Assembly: GCA_023511615.1 (NCBI GenBank)
Contig: JAIMBL010000010.1
Coordinates: 1-48,597 of the forward strand
DNA from: Leptolyngbyaceae cyanobacterium HOT.MB2.61
GTDB lineage: Bacteria > Cyanobacteriota > Cyanobacteriia > Leptolyngbyales > Leptolyngbyaceae
Direction of reading: 5' to 3'
Length of the DNA: 48,597 nt
Shown here: positions 8,279-17,352 of the stretch, piece by piece
Layout: every line of letters begins with the position of its first letter
How positions within the stretch are numbered: the first letter of the stretch is position 1
The notes under the pieces: model-generated
What the model was told of the DNA's origin: nothing
Database searches by the model: none
Seen by the model: only the letters and a program-made list of their open reading frames with translations
Translations under genes and position numbers: made by a program

Positions 8279-9585
8279 TGATATCAACTCCAGAAAATCA
8301 GATTGCAGATCCATCCCCGGAGGAGGATGTCGTGCTCTCGGTAGAGGGCGTGTCTAAAAAGTTTTGCCGTAGTTTAAAGCGATCGCTCTTCTATGGAGTC
8401 CAGGATATTGCGAGTGAGTTATTAGGGCTGCGCCAACAGAACAATACGCTAAGAACCAGGGAATTTTGGGCACTCAAGGATGTTAGCCTGAAACTGCGGC
8501 GAGGTGAAGCATTGGGGTTGGTTGGTGCCAATGGCAGCGGTAAAACCACCCTGCTCCGAATCATTAGCGGCTTAATTCGTCCCGATACAGGTTCTGTCAG
8601 AATCAGAGGCCGGGTCGCCCCACTGATTGCTTTAGGGGCAGGATTTAACCCAATTTTAACTGGGCGAGAAAATATTTTTGCCAATATGTCCATTTTGGGT
8701 CTATCAACAAAGGAAATTAAGGCTCGATTTGATTCAGTAGTTGAGTTTGCTGAAATTGGGGATGCGATCGATTCCCCAGTGCATAGCTACAGTTCTGGCA
8801 TGGCCGCTCGACTTGGCTTCGCCTGTGCTATTCATACCAACCCAGAAATTTTGCTAATTGATGAAGTCCTGGCGGTTGGCGATATTCAGTTTCTTGCCAA
8901 GTGCCATCGTCGTTTGCATGAACTTAGGGAGCAAGGAATAGCATTTGTGCTGGTGTCCCATAATCCTCAAGCAATTCTTTCAATGTGTCAACAATCGCTC
9001 TACCTGCAAAAGGGAAACGTGGTTGCTTACAGTGATACCGAGACAATCATGAACCAGTATGAGGAAGATCTCTTTCTGGGAGCAGCCCAAAAAGTTTCTG
9101 GCTTGCTTAGAATGCCGGACAAACCTGCTAGTGAGAGTTTGGGTCTTGATATCACTTCACTTTGCTTTAAAGACACTAATAATCAAATATTGGAAGAGCT
9201 GATTAGTGGTGAAACCGTTCAACTTTGCATTGGTTTCACTTCCCACAAACTGTTGGATGATGTCAATGTCCGAATTTCAATAATAAAAGAGGGGCAAACA
9301 GTTCTATACTTTGGAGGATCTAACGATAAATTAACATTTTACATTCCCCCGGGCCATCATGAAGTTAAGGTTTTGCTACCTAACTTTGGACTTTCCCCAG
9401 GGGTTTACATCATGCGAGTAGATATTCGTAATAGTGCCCTTTTTATTCTGGATATTGTTGAAGCGTTTCGCTTTGTAGTACGAACGAATGGGCGAATGAG
9501 CAAATGTCTTTTTTGCCAACCAAGAAGTTGGGAACTGGCGACATACGGAAAGACTGCCAAGGAGGATGTGAATGCTTCTCCATAA
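8275..9585 (+). CDS. ABC polysaccharide exporter ATPase with C-terminal domain (Wzt-like)
   Basis: 436 residues. ATP-binding partner of the preceding permease. Walker A GANGSGKTT (84-92), the signature YSSGMAAR (172-179), Walker B ILLIDE (192-197) and the H-loop histidine (229) are all in place. After the nucleotide-binding domain (about 1-255) comes an extension of about 180 residues, beta-rich in appearance, in the position of the Wzt C-terminal carbohydrate-binding domain; in that family it recognises the terminal modification of the glycan. The following gene is a methyltransferase, which could supply such an end cap (inference). The ATG at 8275 overlaps the permease stop by 4 bases. Confidence 0.92.
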   Translation: MMISTPENQIADPSPEEDVVLSVEGVSKKFCRSLKRSLFYGVQDIASELLGLRQQNNTLRTREFWALKDVSLKLRRGEALGLVGANGSGKTTLLRIISGLIRPDTGSVRIRGRVAPLIALGAGFNPILTGRENIFANMSILGLSTKEIKARFDSVVEFAEIGDAIDSPVHSYSSGMAARLGFACAIHTNPEILLIDEVLAVGDIQFLAKCHRRLHELREQGIAFVLVSHNPQAILSMCQQSLYLQKGNVVAYSDTETIMNQYEEDLFLGAAQKVSGLLRMPDKPASESLGLDITSLCFKDTNNQILEELISGETVQLCIGFTSHKLLDDVNVRISIIKEGQTVLYFGGSNDKLTFYIPPGHHEVKVLLPNFGLSPGVYIMRVDIRNSALFILDIVEAFRFVVRTNGRMSKCLFCQPRSWELATYGKTAKEDVNASP

Positions 9586-10456
9586 TCAGGGAGAGAAAAT
9601 TAATCAGAAATCGCTAATCATTAGTGGATTTTTGGCAGTCTTTTTCCTTATATTCTCTCTATTGCTTTGGATATACCTCAAGGAACTTTCAATAGTTTTC
9701 ATCACAGCTGCATTGTTTTTTCTAATTACTTTTATCCAGCTCGAAGCCTATTACCGAAATCAAAAAGTTTCTCTACAGCAGAATGATCAATTATTTAAAT
9801 TGCTTGAGCTAAAGTCGCAAGCTGATAATCACTATCGACAAATCGAAGCACTGTTCTCAATTTTTAACTTATTGACTCTTCGTCAACCACTACCTCCAAT
9901 GAGGGGATGGGCAGTTTCTCCAGATTTTGTGAAGTTAATTATTAGCTCTGTTTTCGAACACAAACCCAAGCTTGTAGTTGAGCTAGGTAGTGGTGTGTCA
10001 ACTCTTGTTGTTGGTTATTGTCTTCAAACGCTTAACCAGGGTGAGGTCATCTCAGTAGATCATGAGGAGTCTTACACGGAAATATCTAAAAATAATGTAT
10101 TGAATCATTCGCTGCAAAATGTCGTTCAGGTAATTTATGCACCCCTGAAAAATATAACGATCTACGATAAGACATGGCTTTGGTATGACCCTGGTTTTCT
10201 TACAAATTTGGAGAAACCGATTGATTTGCTTATTGTTGATGGCCCACCAGGTGATTTACAAAAACTTTCTCGTTATCCTGCATTACCCCTCTTAATCGAC
10301 TCACTGAGTGATGACGCCCTGGTGCTTTTAGACGATAGTAACCGAGAGGATGAACAAGAGATTGTCAAACTCTGGAAACAAAGTTTTCCATTTTCTAAAG
10401 TGGAACAGATTGTAACTGAGAAAGGTGCCTGCGTCCTGCGATTGAGTAAAAAGTGA
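9572..10456 (+). CDS. Membrane-anchored class I SAM methyltransferase
   Basis: 294 residues from an ATG overlapping the ATPase gene by 14 bases, with AAGGAGG eight bases upstream. Two hydrophobic helices (about 14-36 and 39-57) anchor it. A linker follows, then a Rossmann methyltransferase domain with VELGSG (136-141) as the SAM loop, SVDHEE (161-166) as the acidic residue binding ribose, and IVDGPPG (221-227). In sequence it is like small-molecule or sugar O-methyltransferases of glycan loci. Its place between a Wzt-like ATPase and three glycosyltransferases suggests it methylates the exported glycan, perhaps as the chain-end signal. Base composition is slightly more AT-rich than neighbours. 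Confidence 0.8.
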   Translation: MLLHNQGEKINQKSLIISGFLAVFFLIFSLLLWIYLKELSIVFITAALFFLITFIQLEAYYRNQKVSLQQNDQLFKLLELKSQADNHYRQIEALFSIFNLLTLRQPLPPMRGWAVSPDFVKLIISSVFEHKPKLVVELGSGVSTLVVGYCLQTLNQGEVISVDHEESYTEISKNNVLNHSLQNVVQVIYAPLKNITIYDKTWLWYDPGFLTNLEKPIDLLIVDGPPGDLQKLSRYPALPLLIDSLSDDALVLLDDSNREDEQEIVKLWKQSFPFSKVEQIVTEKGACVLRLSKK

Positions 10457-10458
10457 TT

Positions 10459-11367
10459 ATGCCACCCACTATCAGTGTCTCAATGGCGGTTTATAACAGT
10501 GCTCCCTACTTGCAAGAATCAGTAGAGAGTATTTTGGGACAAACCTTTTCTGATTTTGAATTTCTGATCATAGACGATGGATCTACCGATAATTCCTTTG
10601 AAATCCTACAGAAATATGCTGCACAGGATTCTCGGATCCGTTTGACTGGTCGTGAAAATCGAGGCATTTCTAAGACTCGAAATGAGATGCTATTTCAGGC
10701 TCAGGGGGAGTTTATTGCTGTCATTGATGCGGATGACATTTCGCTGAATCATCGGTTTGCCCGGCAAGTGGAATTCTTGCGCCAGAATCCAGAGTACGTC
10801 TGTGTGGGGTCTTCCGTTGATTGGATTGATGATAGGGGTCGTTTTGTCGGCCACTGTTCGATGCCAGAAGACAATGATGAACTTCAACGCCTGATGCTGG
10901 GTGGGGTTTCGTTATTGCATCATTCTTCGTCTATGTTTCGGCGTATTGCAGCCTTAGGTGTTGGAGGATACGATGAATCTTTGCAAACCTCACTAGATTT
11001 GGATTTGTGGCTGAAGTTGGGAGAGGTTGGCAAACTGGCAAACCTGAAGGAAACCCTGATTCTCTATCGACTACATCAAAATTCAGTGACCAATGCCAGG
11101 CAAGTGCAGCAAAGTCAAGATGCTCTAACCGCCTGCCAAAATGCCTGGAAACGACGGGATGTTCAAGGGGAGTTCTTTCGACAGCCCGCAAACCACATGC
11201 ATCGGAGTGACTTCTGGTTGAGGTGTGGTTGGGAAGGATTTATGAGTGGAAAACGGGAGGTGGCGAGACGGTGCGGGTTGCGGGCGATCGCCATCAACCC
11301 CCTCTACCTAGAAAACTGGAGATTACTGGCCTGCGCGCTATTGAAGCCAACCCCTCAAACTGATTGA
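10459..11367 (+). CDS. Family 2 glycosyltransferase, paralog 1 of 3
   Basis: 302 residues from the ATG at 10459; a GTG two codons earlier (10453) overlaps the methyltransferase stop, but ATG matches the start of the paralogs. GT-A fold inverting transferase: SVSMAVYNSA at the start, DDGSTD (39-44), and the metal-binding DADD (90-93), then a conserved DLDLWLKLGEVG segment and a His/Asn-containing YRLHQNSVT acceptor-side motif. The last 70 residues form a conserved alpha-helical tail shared with the next two genes. Likely adds one sugar to the surface glycan; donor and linkage cannot be read. Confidence 0.9.
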   Translation: MPPTISVSMAVYNSAPYLQESVESILGQTFSDFEFLIIDDGSTDNSFEILQKYAAQDSRIRLTGRENRGISKTRNEMLFQAQGEFIAVIDADDISLNHRFARQVEFLRQNPEYVCVGSSVDWIDDRGRFVGHCSMPEDNDELQRLMLGGVSLLHHSSSMFRRIAALGVGGYDESLQTSLDLDLWLKLGEVGKLANLKETLILYRLHQNSVTNARQVQQSQDALTACQNAWKRRDVQGEFFRQPANHMHRSDFWLRCGWEGFMSGKREVARRCGLRAIAINPLYLENWRLLACALLKPTPQTD

Positions 11368-11415
11368 GCAGTGACCGCCGATGTTTGAAGAAACGTAACA
11401 TCTTACAGACTGAAT

Positions 11416-12333
11416 ATGAATCAACCTCCAAGCGTTTCAGTTCTGATGCCAGTTTTCAACGGTGGTCAGTATCTGAAGGAAGCGGTCGAGAGCATCCTCA
11501 ACCAATCCTTCACTCAGTTTGAGCTGTTGATTATTGATGACGGCTCCATTGATGATTCCCTCAAAATTTTGCAGCAGTATGCGGAAAGCGATCGCCGAAT
11601 TCGCCTGTGGAGCCGGGAGAATCGGGGGCTGGTTCAGACCTTAAATGAATTGATTGAGATGGCGCGCAGCCCATTTTTGGCGCGGATGGATGCGGATGAT
11701 GTCGCTTTACCAGATCGGCTGCTGCATCAGGTTCAGAAGTTAGAGAGGCAGCCCAACCTGCTCTGTGTCGGCGGCGCTTATGACATGGTGGATCAACAGG
11801 GAGAATGGTTGCTCCATGTTTCACCTGCCCTTCAAAATGACGAGATTCAGCAACGCCTCCTGTCGGGGAGTTCACCAATTCAGCATTCCTGTGCCATGAT
11901 GCGGCGGTCAGCCGTACTGCAAGTTGGGGGATACGACCCGGCCACTTTTCCTGCCGAAGACCTGGATTTGTGGCTACGTTTGGGCGAATTGGGGGAACTG
12001 GCTAACCTTCAGGAAACGATTCTCAAATACCGGGTTCATACTGCTTCGATTACATCAAAGCGGTTGAAGCAACACAGTCAGACGGTACGAAAGGTCTGTG
12101 AGCAGGCATGGCAGCGCCGCGGACTGAAGAATCTGCCCCACTGTGAGAAGGTTGAGCAACGCTATCAACAACTGATGCTCCGGTGTGGTTGGCAGGCGTT
12201 TCTCAACAGACAGCGAGAGGCAGCGGTTTCCTACGGAGTGAGAGCTGTGCAGGCACTGCCACTTGACCTGGAAAGCTGGAGGTTACTTGTTTGCGCCGCC
12301 ATCAAACCTTTTCCTAAAGGAGATTTGGTATGA
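11416..12333 (+). CDS. Family 2 glycosyltransferase, paralog 2 of 3
   Basis: 305 residues. Same architecture as its two neighbours: SVSVLMPVFNGG, DDGS (41-44), DADD (92-95), DLDLWLRLGELGEL and YRVHTASIT, then the shared C-terminal tail ending in ESWRLLVCAAIKP. It differs from the other two at the acceptor-side motif and around residues 70-90, so specificity may differ. It is 48 bases after paralog 1 and overlaps paralog 3 by 4 bases (ATGA), which indicates one transcript. Confidence 0.9.
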   Translation: MNQPPSVSVLMPVFNGGQYLKEAVESILNQSFTQFELLIIDDGSIDDSLKILQQYAESDRRIRLWSRENRGLVQTLNELIEMARSPFLARMDADDVALPDRLLHQVQKLERQPNLLCVGGAYDMVDQQGEWLLHVSPALQNDEIQQRLLSGSSPIQHSCAMMRRSAVLQVGGYDPATFPAEDLDLWLRLGELGELANLQETILKYRVHTASITSKRLKQHSQTVRKVCEQAWQRRGLKNLPHCEKVEQRYQQLMLRCGWQAFLNRQREAAVSYGVRAVQALPLDLESWRLLVCAAIKPFPKGDLV

Positions 12334-13307
12334 GCCCCACCGTTTCAGTTCTGATGCCGGTTTACAACAGTCAGCGGTATGTGGCGCTCGCGATCAAGAG
12401 TATCCTGGCTCAATCGTTTCAGGATTTTGAATTCATCATCACTGATGATGGCTCAACGGATGCTTCTCTGTCAATTTTGAAACGCTATGCTGAGCAAGAT
12501 TCAAGAATCCACCTCATAAGTCGGGAGAATCGGGGGATTGCCTGCACCCGCAATGAAATGCTGTTACAGGCAAGGGGCGAGTTTGTTGCTGTTATGGATG
12601 CGGATGATATTGCCCTTCCTGATCGCCTGACTCGCCAGGTCATGTTTCTGCGCCAGAATCCAGATGTGGTTTGTGTTGGCAGTTCTTACCAGCTCATTGA
12701 TGAGGAAGGACGCCTGTTGCTGACCTGTTTCCAAATGGCACAGAACGATGCCACCATTCAGAAGCAGTTGCTGGCAGGGTTTGGGTCCATTCACCAGCCA
12801 ACGGTAATGTTTCGCCGCGTACCTGCGATCGCCGTAGGGGGATATAACGAGACGATGCCAGTTTGTGAAGACCTGGATCTGTGGATGCGATTGGGGGAAG
12901 TTGGCAAACTGGCCAATCTGCCTCAACCTCTGGTGCAATACCGGCTCCATCCCAATTCAGTCAGTGAGAAAAACCCCACCCTGGAAATGGAAAAAGCGCG
13001 AGAGGCGTGTGAACGAGCCTGGAAGCGGCGAGGCATAGAAGGACGATTTGAAGCTGTTGGCGAATGGCGTCCCGGAAGTAGCCAGGCTTCCCGTCACCGT
13101 TTTATGCTGCAATACGGCTGGTGGGCATTTAACAGTGGTCAGCGTCTAACTGCAATGCTCTATGGATGGCGAGCGATTAAAATCCTTCCTTTTCATTTTG
13201 AAAGCTGGAAGCTTTTAGTTTGTGCGGCAATCAAGCCATTACCGACAGACCAAGCTGAAAGTTTTGCAAAGGATCGGTTGGATACAGTAGCAGGGGATAG
13301 GTGTTAG
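12330..13307 (+). CDS. Family 2 glycosyltransferase, paralog 3 of 3
   Basis: 325 residues. SVLMPVYNS, DDGSTD (39-44), DADD (90-93), DLDLWMRLGEVG and YRLHPNSVS are present. The first 100 residues are closer to paralog 1 (both carry a RENRGI...TRNEML stretch) than to paralog 2. It has a slightly longer C-terminus whose last 25 residues run into repeat-rich DNA, so the original stop may have been earlier. Last gene of the locus. A family C repeat follows at 13417. Confidence 0.9.
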   Translation: MSPTVSVLMPVYNSQRYVALAIKSILAQSFQDFEFIITDDGSTDASLSILKRYAEQDSRIHLISRENRGIACTRNEMLLQARGEFVAVMDADDIALPDRLTRQVMFLRQNPDVVCVGSSYQLIDEEGRLLLTCFQMAQNDATIQKQLLAGFGSIHQPTVMFRRVPAIAVGGYNETMPVCEDLDLWMRLGEVGKLANLPQPLVQYRLHPNSVSEKNPTLEMEKAREACERAWKRRGIEGRFEAVGEWRPGSSQASRHRFMLQYGWWAFNSGQRLTAMLYGWRAIKILPFHFESWKLLVCAAIKPLPTDQAESFAKDRLDTVAGDRC

Positions 13308-13416
13308 GGGACAGGAAGAAGGGGAAGCATAGAGGGGGATGGAGGAAAGAAAGCTTACCCTATCACTCCATCACCTGCTGCCCGTCGCCTGTCGCCTCCA
13401 ACCAGAAGCCAGGAAC

Positions 13417-13531
13417 TATAGCAGTAGTCATTGTGATTAGGACGGGGGACAGGGGTTCCACCCCTGGCTAGGGGCGAAGCCCCCACTCCCTCTCTCATTC
13501 CAATGTCCTAACGCGCCCGCGTAAAGCTATA
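13417..13531. repeat. Family C palindromic element, complete copy
   Basis: Ends are TATAGC (13417-13422) and GCTATA (13526-13531), extended by paired TTAGGAC and GTCCTAA boxes, with a G-rich/C-rich hairpin in the middle. 115 bp. Same family at 21841-22035, 40471-40675 and 46646-46755, and its right end at 6366-6396. Confidence 0.8.
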
Positions 13532-13559
13532 AAAGGCAACTGGTCATAACTTCAACTGA

Positions 13560-14363
13560 TCATGCTTTCAAGGGTCTTTGCACAGGCACCCCGACGGCAC
13601 GGGGAAAGCGGTTGGGAGTGGGGGCAATTTTTCGTAGGTAGACACAGTGGCGATCGCCCTCAGTCAAGGGCGTCTTAAAGGCTTCCACCGCCTCCACCTG
13701 TCCACCCAACGTCTTCGCAACAGGTTCCAGGGCAACCGTTTCCTCCACAGTCCACTGGCCCCGATAAAGAACCGCTACCCCACCAACCTTGAGCAGTGGC
13801 AGTGCATACTCGGCACAGGCAGGGGCGATCGCTACAGCCCGAATCAAAGCCAGATCGTAGGCTTCTCGCTGGTTAGGCTGGTGAGCTGCGCTTTCCGCCC
13901 GTTCAACCAGGGTGGTGGCATTGGAAAGTTCGAGCGTGTTCAGCAATTGATTGAGGAACTGAATTTTTTTGCGGGTGGAGTCTATCAACGTAACCTGCCA
14001 GTCTGGTTTCACGATCGCGATCGGCACGCCCGGAAATCCGGCACCTGTACCAATGTCGATCGCCCGGACTAAACTCAGCGAGTTGAATGTGAAATTTTCT
14101 CCGTCTTTCCCTGGTGGCTGCAAAAACTGCCGGATTCCCCGCAACGAGTCCCAAAGGTGCTTCTCCCAAAATTCTTGGGGGTCGGTGATGCGAGTCAAAT
14201 TGAGCAGACGGTTTCCCTCCAGAATTTGCTCATAGAGTTGCTGAAATTTTGTTTGCTGCTCGGCGCTCGGCTGCCAATCCAGTGTTGTTTGCCACACGTC
14301 TACCAGATCAGGCAGACATGCGAGGTCTGAGGGATGAGGTGTGGATTGCGTGGATCCATTCAT
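13560..14363 (-). CDS. rsmG: 16S rRNA 7-methylguanosine-527 methyltransferase
   Basis: 267 residues. Methylates N7 of G527 in 16S rRNA using SAM. Recognised from the N-terminal FQQLYEQILEGNRLLNLTRI helix pair, the HLWDSL segment, the SAM loop AIDIGTGAGFPGVPIAI (about 101-117), DSTRKKIQFL and the RAVA motif. The C-terminal tail of about 20 residues is longer than usual. It is convergent with the glycosyltransferase operon and starts only 10 bases after a decayed reading frame at 14373-14647, with which it may once have been co-transcribed. Confidence 0.94.
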   Translation of the reverse strand: MNGSTQSTPHPSDLACLPDLVDVWQTTLDWQPSAEQQTKFQQLYEQILEGNRLLNLTRITDPQEFWEKHLWDSLRGIRQFLQPPGKDGENFTFNSLSLVRAIDIGTGAGFPGVPIAIVKPDWQVTLIDSTRKKIQFLNQLLNTLELSNATTLVERAESAAHQPNQREAYDLALIRAVAIAPACAEYALPLLKVGGVAVLYRGQWTVEETVALEPVAKTLGGQVEAVEAFKTPLTEGDRHCVYLRKIAPTPNRFPRAVGVPVQRPLKA

Positions 14364-14372
14364 GCTGGCTAG

Positions 14373-14647
14373 TTACTTCTCCTCTAATACCCATTGATAG
14401 TGTGCAGGCTCGAAGTGCAGATATTTCTTAAAATCGTGGACGATCGCTCCTTATGAGCAATTAGCAGGTCACAGGATAGACAGTAACGGCAGGTTTTGTT
14501 CAGTGCAACAGGCTGATCCGGCGAGATATGAATAAACAATGGCAATAAACAATGGCAGCTTGTGCTGCATGGATGCCTGCACTGCTCCACGAGCCATTCA
14601 AGAAAAAGCATTTCGGAAGGGGTTAATTCCTTACTTACCAGAAGAAG
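14373..14647 (-). pseudogene. Decayed small gene with KTCRYC...CDLLIAH motif
   Basis: One frame (down to about 14440) reads ELTPSEMLFLEWLVEQC, then FIHISPDQPVALNKTCRYC, then CDLLIAHKER. I recognise a Cys-x2-Cys signature like the CRYCPxCDLLIAHQDE stretch of small conserved bacterial proteins of unknown function. The sensible continuation is in a different frame (DFKKYLHFEPAHYQWVLEEK, stop at 14373-14375), so a frameshift near 14440-14455 seems to split it. No good start is visible because the 5' end runs into the clpC terminator. Family recognition is from memory and moderate. Confidence 0.45.
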
Positions 14648-14658
14648 AACAAAAATGA

Positions 14659-14680
14659 CGGTAGGGAGATTTCCCTACCG
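14659..14680 (-). terminator. Rho-independent-like terminator after clpC
   Basis: CGGTAGGGA and TCCCTACCG form a perfect 9-bp stem with a 4-base loop, followed on the - strand by TCATTTTTGTTC. It lies 33 bases after the clpC stop. Confidence 0.8.
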
Positions 14681-14712
14681 CCTGCAATTTTAGAAAGAAG
14701 TGGTTTTCAGGA

Positions 14713-17184
14713 CTACTCAGCCGCTTGTGGTAACAACTCTCGCTTTTCACCCTGCAAGACTTTGACCTGTCCTTCCGTATCTACATCTACAACGGCAACA
14801 TCACCATTCTTGATGCGACCAGAGAGAATTTCTTCAGCCAGGGAATCTTCCAGCAGGCGCATGATGGCACGACGCAGTGGACGGGCCCCATAAGCCGGGT
14901 TGTAACCTTCTTCCACCAGGCGATCCTTGAATCGCTCGGTTACTTCCAGGGTGATGCCCTGATCCTTCAGGCGAGTGAAGACTTCCTTCAACATAATGTC
15001 GGCGATTTCCTTCACTTCGTCCTTGTTCAGTTGGCGGAATACAATAATCTCATCGAGACGGTTGAGGAATTCTGGGCGGAAGTACTGCTTCAATTCCTCA
15101 TTCACAAGAGAACGGATACGATTGTACTGAGACTCGGCAGCATCACCCGCAGAAAACTCAAAGCCCAGACCGCCGCCGCCTTTCTCGATCACCTTCGAGC
15201 CGATGTTCGAGGTCATGATCAGCAGAGTATTCTTAAAATCGACTGTGCGACCTTTAGCATCGGTGAGGCGACCGTCTTCCAGGATTTGCAGCAACATATT
15301 GAAGACGTCGGGGTGCGCCTTTTCAATTTCGTCAAACAGGACGACAGTGTAAGGACGGCGGCGAACGGCTTCAGTCAGCTGTCCCCCTTCGTTGTAGCCA
15401 ACATAGCCCGGAGGCGAACCGATCAGCTTGGAAACCGTGTGGCGCTCCATGTATTCCGACATGTCGAGCCGAATCATGGCTTCTTCAGAACCGAAGAAGT
15501 AAGCAGCCAGAGCCTTAGTTAGCTCAGTCTTACCAACCCCGGTGGGACCAGAGAAGATGAAGCTAGCGATCGGTCGGTTGGGGTTCTTCAGACCAACACG
15601 AGCCCGACGAATCGCACGAGATACTGCTTTTACCGCTTCTTCCTGACCAATGAGTCGCTGGTGCAGGGTGTCTTCCATGTGCAGCAGCTTCTCGGACTCG
15701 GATTCCGTCAGTTTGTTGACCGGGACACCAGTCCAGGAAGCCACAATTTGGGCGATGTCTTCCTCATCCACAATGGGAGAAGATTCTTCGCCCGTACCTT
15801 CATTCTTCTTGCTCTGAGCGATCGCCCGAATCTCAGCTTTGATTTCCATTTCGCGATCGCGCAGTTCGCCCGCCCGGTCAAAGTTTTGGGAACGTACAGC
15901 GTCGTCTTTCTCCTTGAGCACCTGGCGCAATTCCTTATCCAATTCCTTCGCGGCAGGAGGTAATTGGGAATTAATCAGACGCACACGGGAACCCGCCTCG
16001 TCAATCAGGTCGATGGCTTTATCGGGCAGGTAACGGTCAGAAATGTAGCGGTCGGATAGTTTAGCCGCCGCTTCCAGAGCCAGATCGGAGATCTTCAGCT
16101 TGTGGTGCTGCTCATAACGCTCCCGCAAGCCCCGTAGAATTTCAATCGTTTCTTCAACGGTGGGTTCGCCGACCATTACAGGCTGAAAGCGGCGTTCTAA
16201 AGCCGCATCACGCTCGATGTGCTTGCGGTACTCATCCAGGGTGGTCGCTCCAATACACTGGAGTTCGCCTCTGGCCAGGGCTGGCTTAAGAATGTTGGCG
16301 GCGTCGATCGCCCCCTCAGCCGCCCCTGCACCAATCAGGGTATGAACCTCATCAATCACCAGGATGACATTTCCGGCAGAGCGGATCTCATCCATGATTT
16401 TCTTCAGGCGCTCTTCAAACTCACCCCGATACTTGGTACCGGCAACCAGCAATCCAATATCGAGTGTGACGACACGCTTGTCTTCCAGAATGTCGGGGAC
16501 ATCGTCGTTGGCAATGCGTTGAGCCAGACCTTCGGCGATCGCGGTTTTACCAACCCCTGGTTCGCCAATCAGCACCGGATTGTTTTTGGTACGGCGACCC
16601 AGAATCTGAATGACCCGCTCAATTTCCTTCTGCCGACCCACTACCGGATCAAGCTTGCCTTCAGCGGCCATCTGAGTCAGGTTTGAACCAAACTCATCCA
16701 GGGTAGGCGTTTTGGTACGCCCCTGGCTGCCACCAGAGGTGACTTCTGCCGTCTCACCCAGCATCCGAATGACTTGGGTCCGGACCTTAGAAAGGTCCAC
16801 CCCCAGGTTTTCCAGAACCCTGGCGGCAACCCCTTCCCCCTCTCGAATCAAACCCAGCAGTAAGTGTTCAGTTCCAATGTAGTTGTGTCCCAACTGACGA
16901 GCTTCCTCCAGGGACAGCTCCAGAACTCGCTTGGCGCGGGGTGTAAACGGAATTTCAACCGCAACGAACCCAGAGCCACGACCAATAATTTTTTCGACCT
17001 CGATCCGGGCATCTTTGAGATTCACGCCCATCGACTTTAGTACTTTGGCGGCGACGCCGGTCCCTTCTCCAATCAGACCCAGAAGGATCTGCTCTGTACC
17101 CACAAAATTGTGCCCAAGTCGGCGAGCTTCCTCCTGGGCAAGCATAATCACCTTGATGGCTTTTTCTGTAAAGCGTTCAAACAT
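14713..17184 (-). CDS. clpC: Clp protease ATPase ClpC
   Basis: 823 residues starting MFERFTEKA at 17184; the frame is open to 17247, but this Met is the family start. HSP100 unfoldase that feeds substrates to ClpP and is essential in cyanobacteria and plastids; ClpC also works with adaptor proteins such as NblA in phycobilisome turnover. Two N-terminal Clp repeats (about 1-145), first AAA domain with Walker A GEPGVGKT (207-214), a UVR-like coiled-coil insert, second AAA domain with GPTGVGKTE (near 550) and a C-terminal D2 domain. The C-terminal tail is short and acidic. Monocistronic with its own terminator. nblA lies 24 kb away. Confidence 0.97.
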   Translation of the reverse strand: MFERFTEKAIKVIMLAQEEARRLGHNFVGTEQILLGLIGEGTGVAAKVLKSMGVNLKDARIEVEKIIGRGSGFVAVEIPFTPRAKRVLELSLEEARQLGHNYIGTEHLLLGLIREGEGVAARVLENLGVDLSKVRTQVIRMLGETAEVTSGGSQGRTKTPTLDEFGSNLTQMAAEGKLDPVVGRQKEIERVIQILGRRTKNNPVLIGEPGVGKTAIAEGLAQRIANDDVPDILEDKRVVTLDIGLLVAGTKYRGEFEERLKKIMDEIRSAGNVILVIDEVHTLIGAGAAEGAIDAANILKPALARGELQCIGATTLDEYRKHIERDAALERRFQPVMVGEPTVEETIEILRGLRERYEQHHKLKISDLALEAAAKLSDRYISDRYLPDKAIDLIDEAGSRVRLINSQLPPAAKELDKELRQVLKEKDDAVRSQNFDRAGELRDREMEIKAEIRAIAQSKKNEGTGEESSPIVDEEDIAQIVASWTGVPVNKLTESESEKLLHMEDTLHQRLIGQEEAVKAVSRAIRRARVGLKNPNRPIASFIFSGPTGVGKTELTKALAAYFFGSEEAMIRLDMSEYMERHTVSKLIGSPPGYVGYNEGGQLTEAVRRRPYTVVLFDEIEKAHPDVFNMLLQILEDGRLTDAKGRTVDFKNTLLIMTSNIGSKVIEKGGGGLGFEFSAGDAAESQYNRIRSLVNEELKQYFRPEFLNRLDEIIVFRQLNKDEVKEIADIMLKEVFTRLKDQGITLEVTERFKDRLVEEGYNPAYGARPLRRAIMRLLEDSLAEEILSGRIKNGDVAVVDVDTEGQVKVLQGEKRELLPQAAE

Positions 17185-17352
17185 GGCGTGTTTCTGTAAC
17201 CTGCTGCGTGCCGGTACTGCTGATTTTAGCATAGCGAGATTTCCCATCTGCTCATATAGAGCGACAGGTAGATGCGCAATTACCGAACTTGCAGAAACAA
17301 GCCGTCCATGTGTTAGAAATTCCCCCGAAGGGAGATTGTTAACGGAAATGGG

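Noticed and set aside
13417-13531. Rho-independent terminator of the glycosyltransferase operon
   Set aside because: The stem is a family C element and has no T-run; termination there is possible but not shown.
15031-15522. 163-residue frame opposite clpC
   Set aside because: Antisense shadow of a conserved gene; typical in GC-moderate DNA and no family-like sequence.
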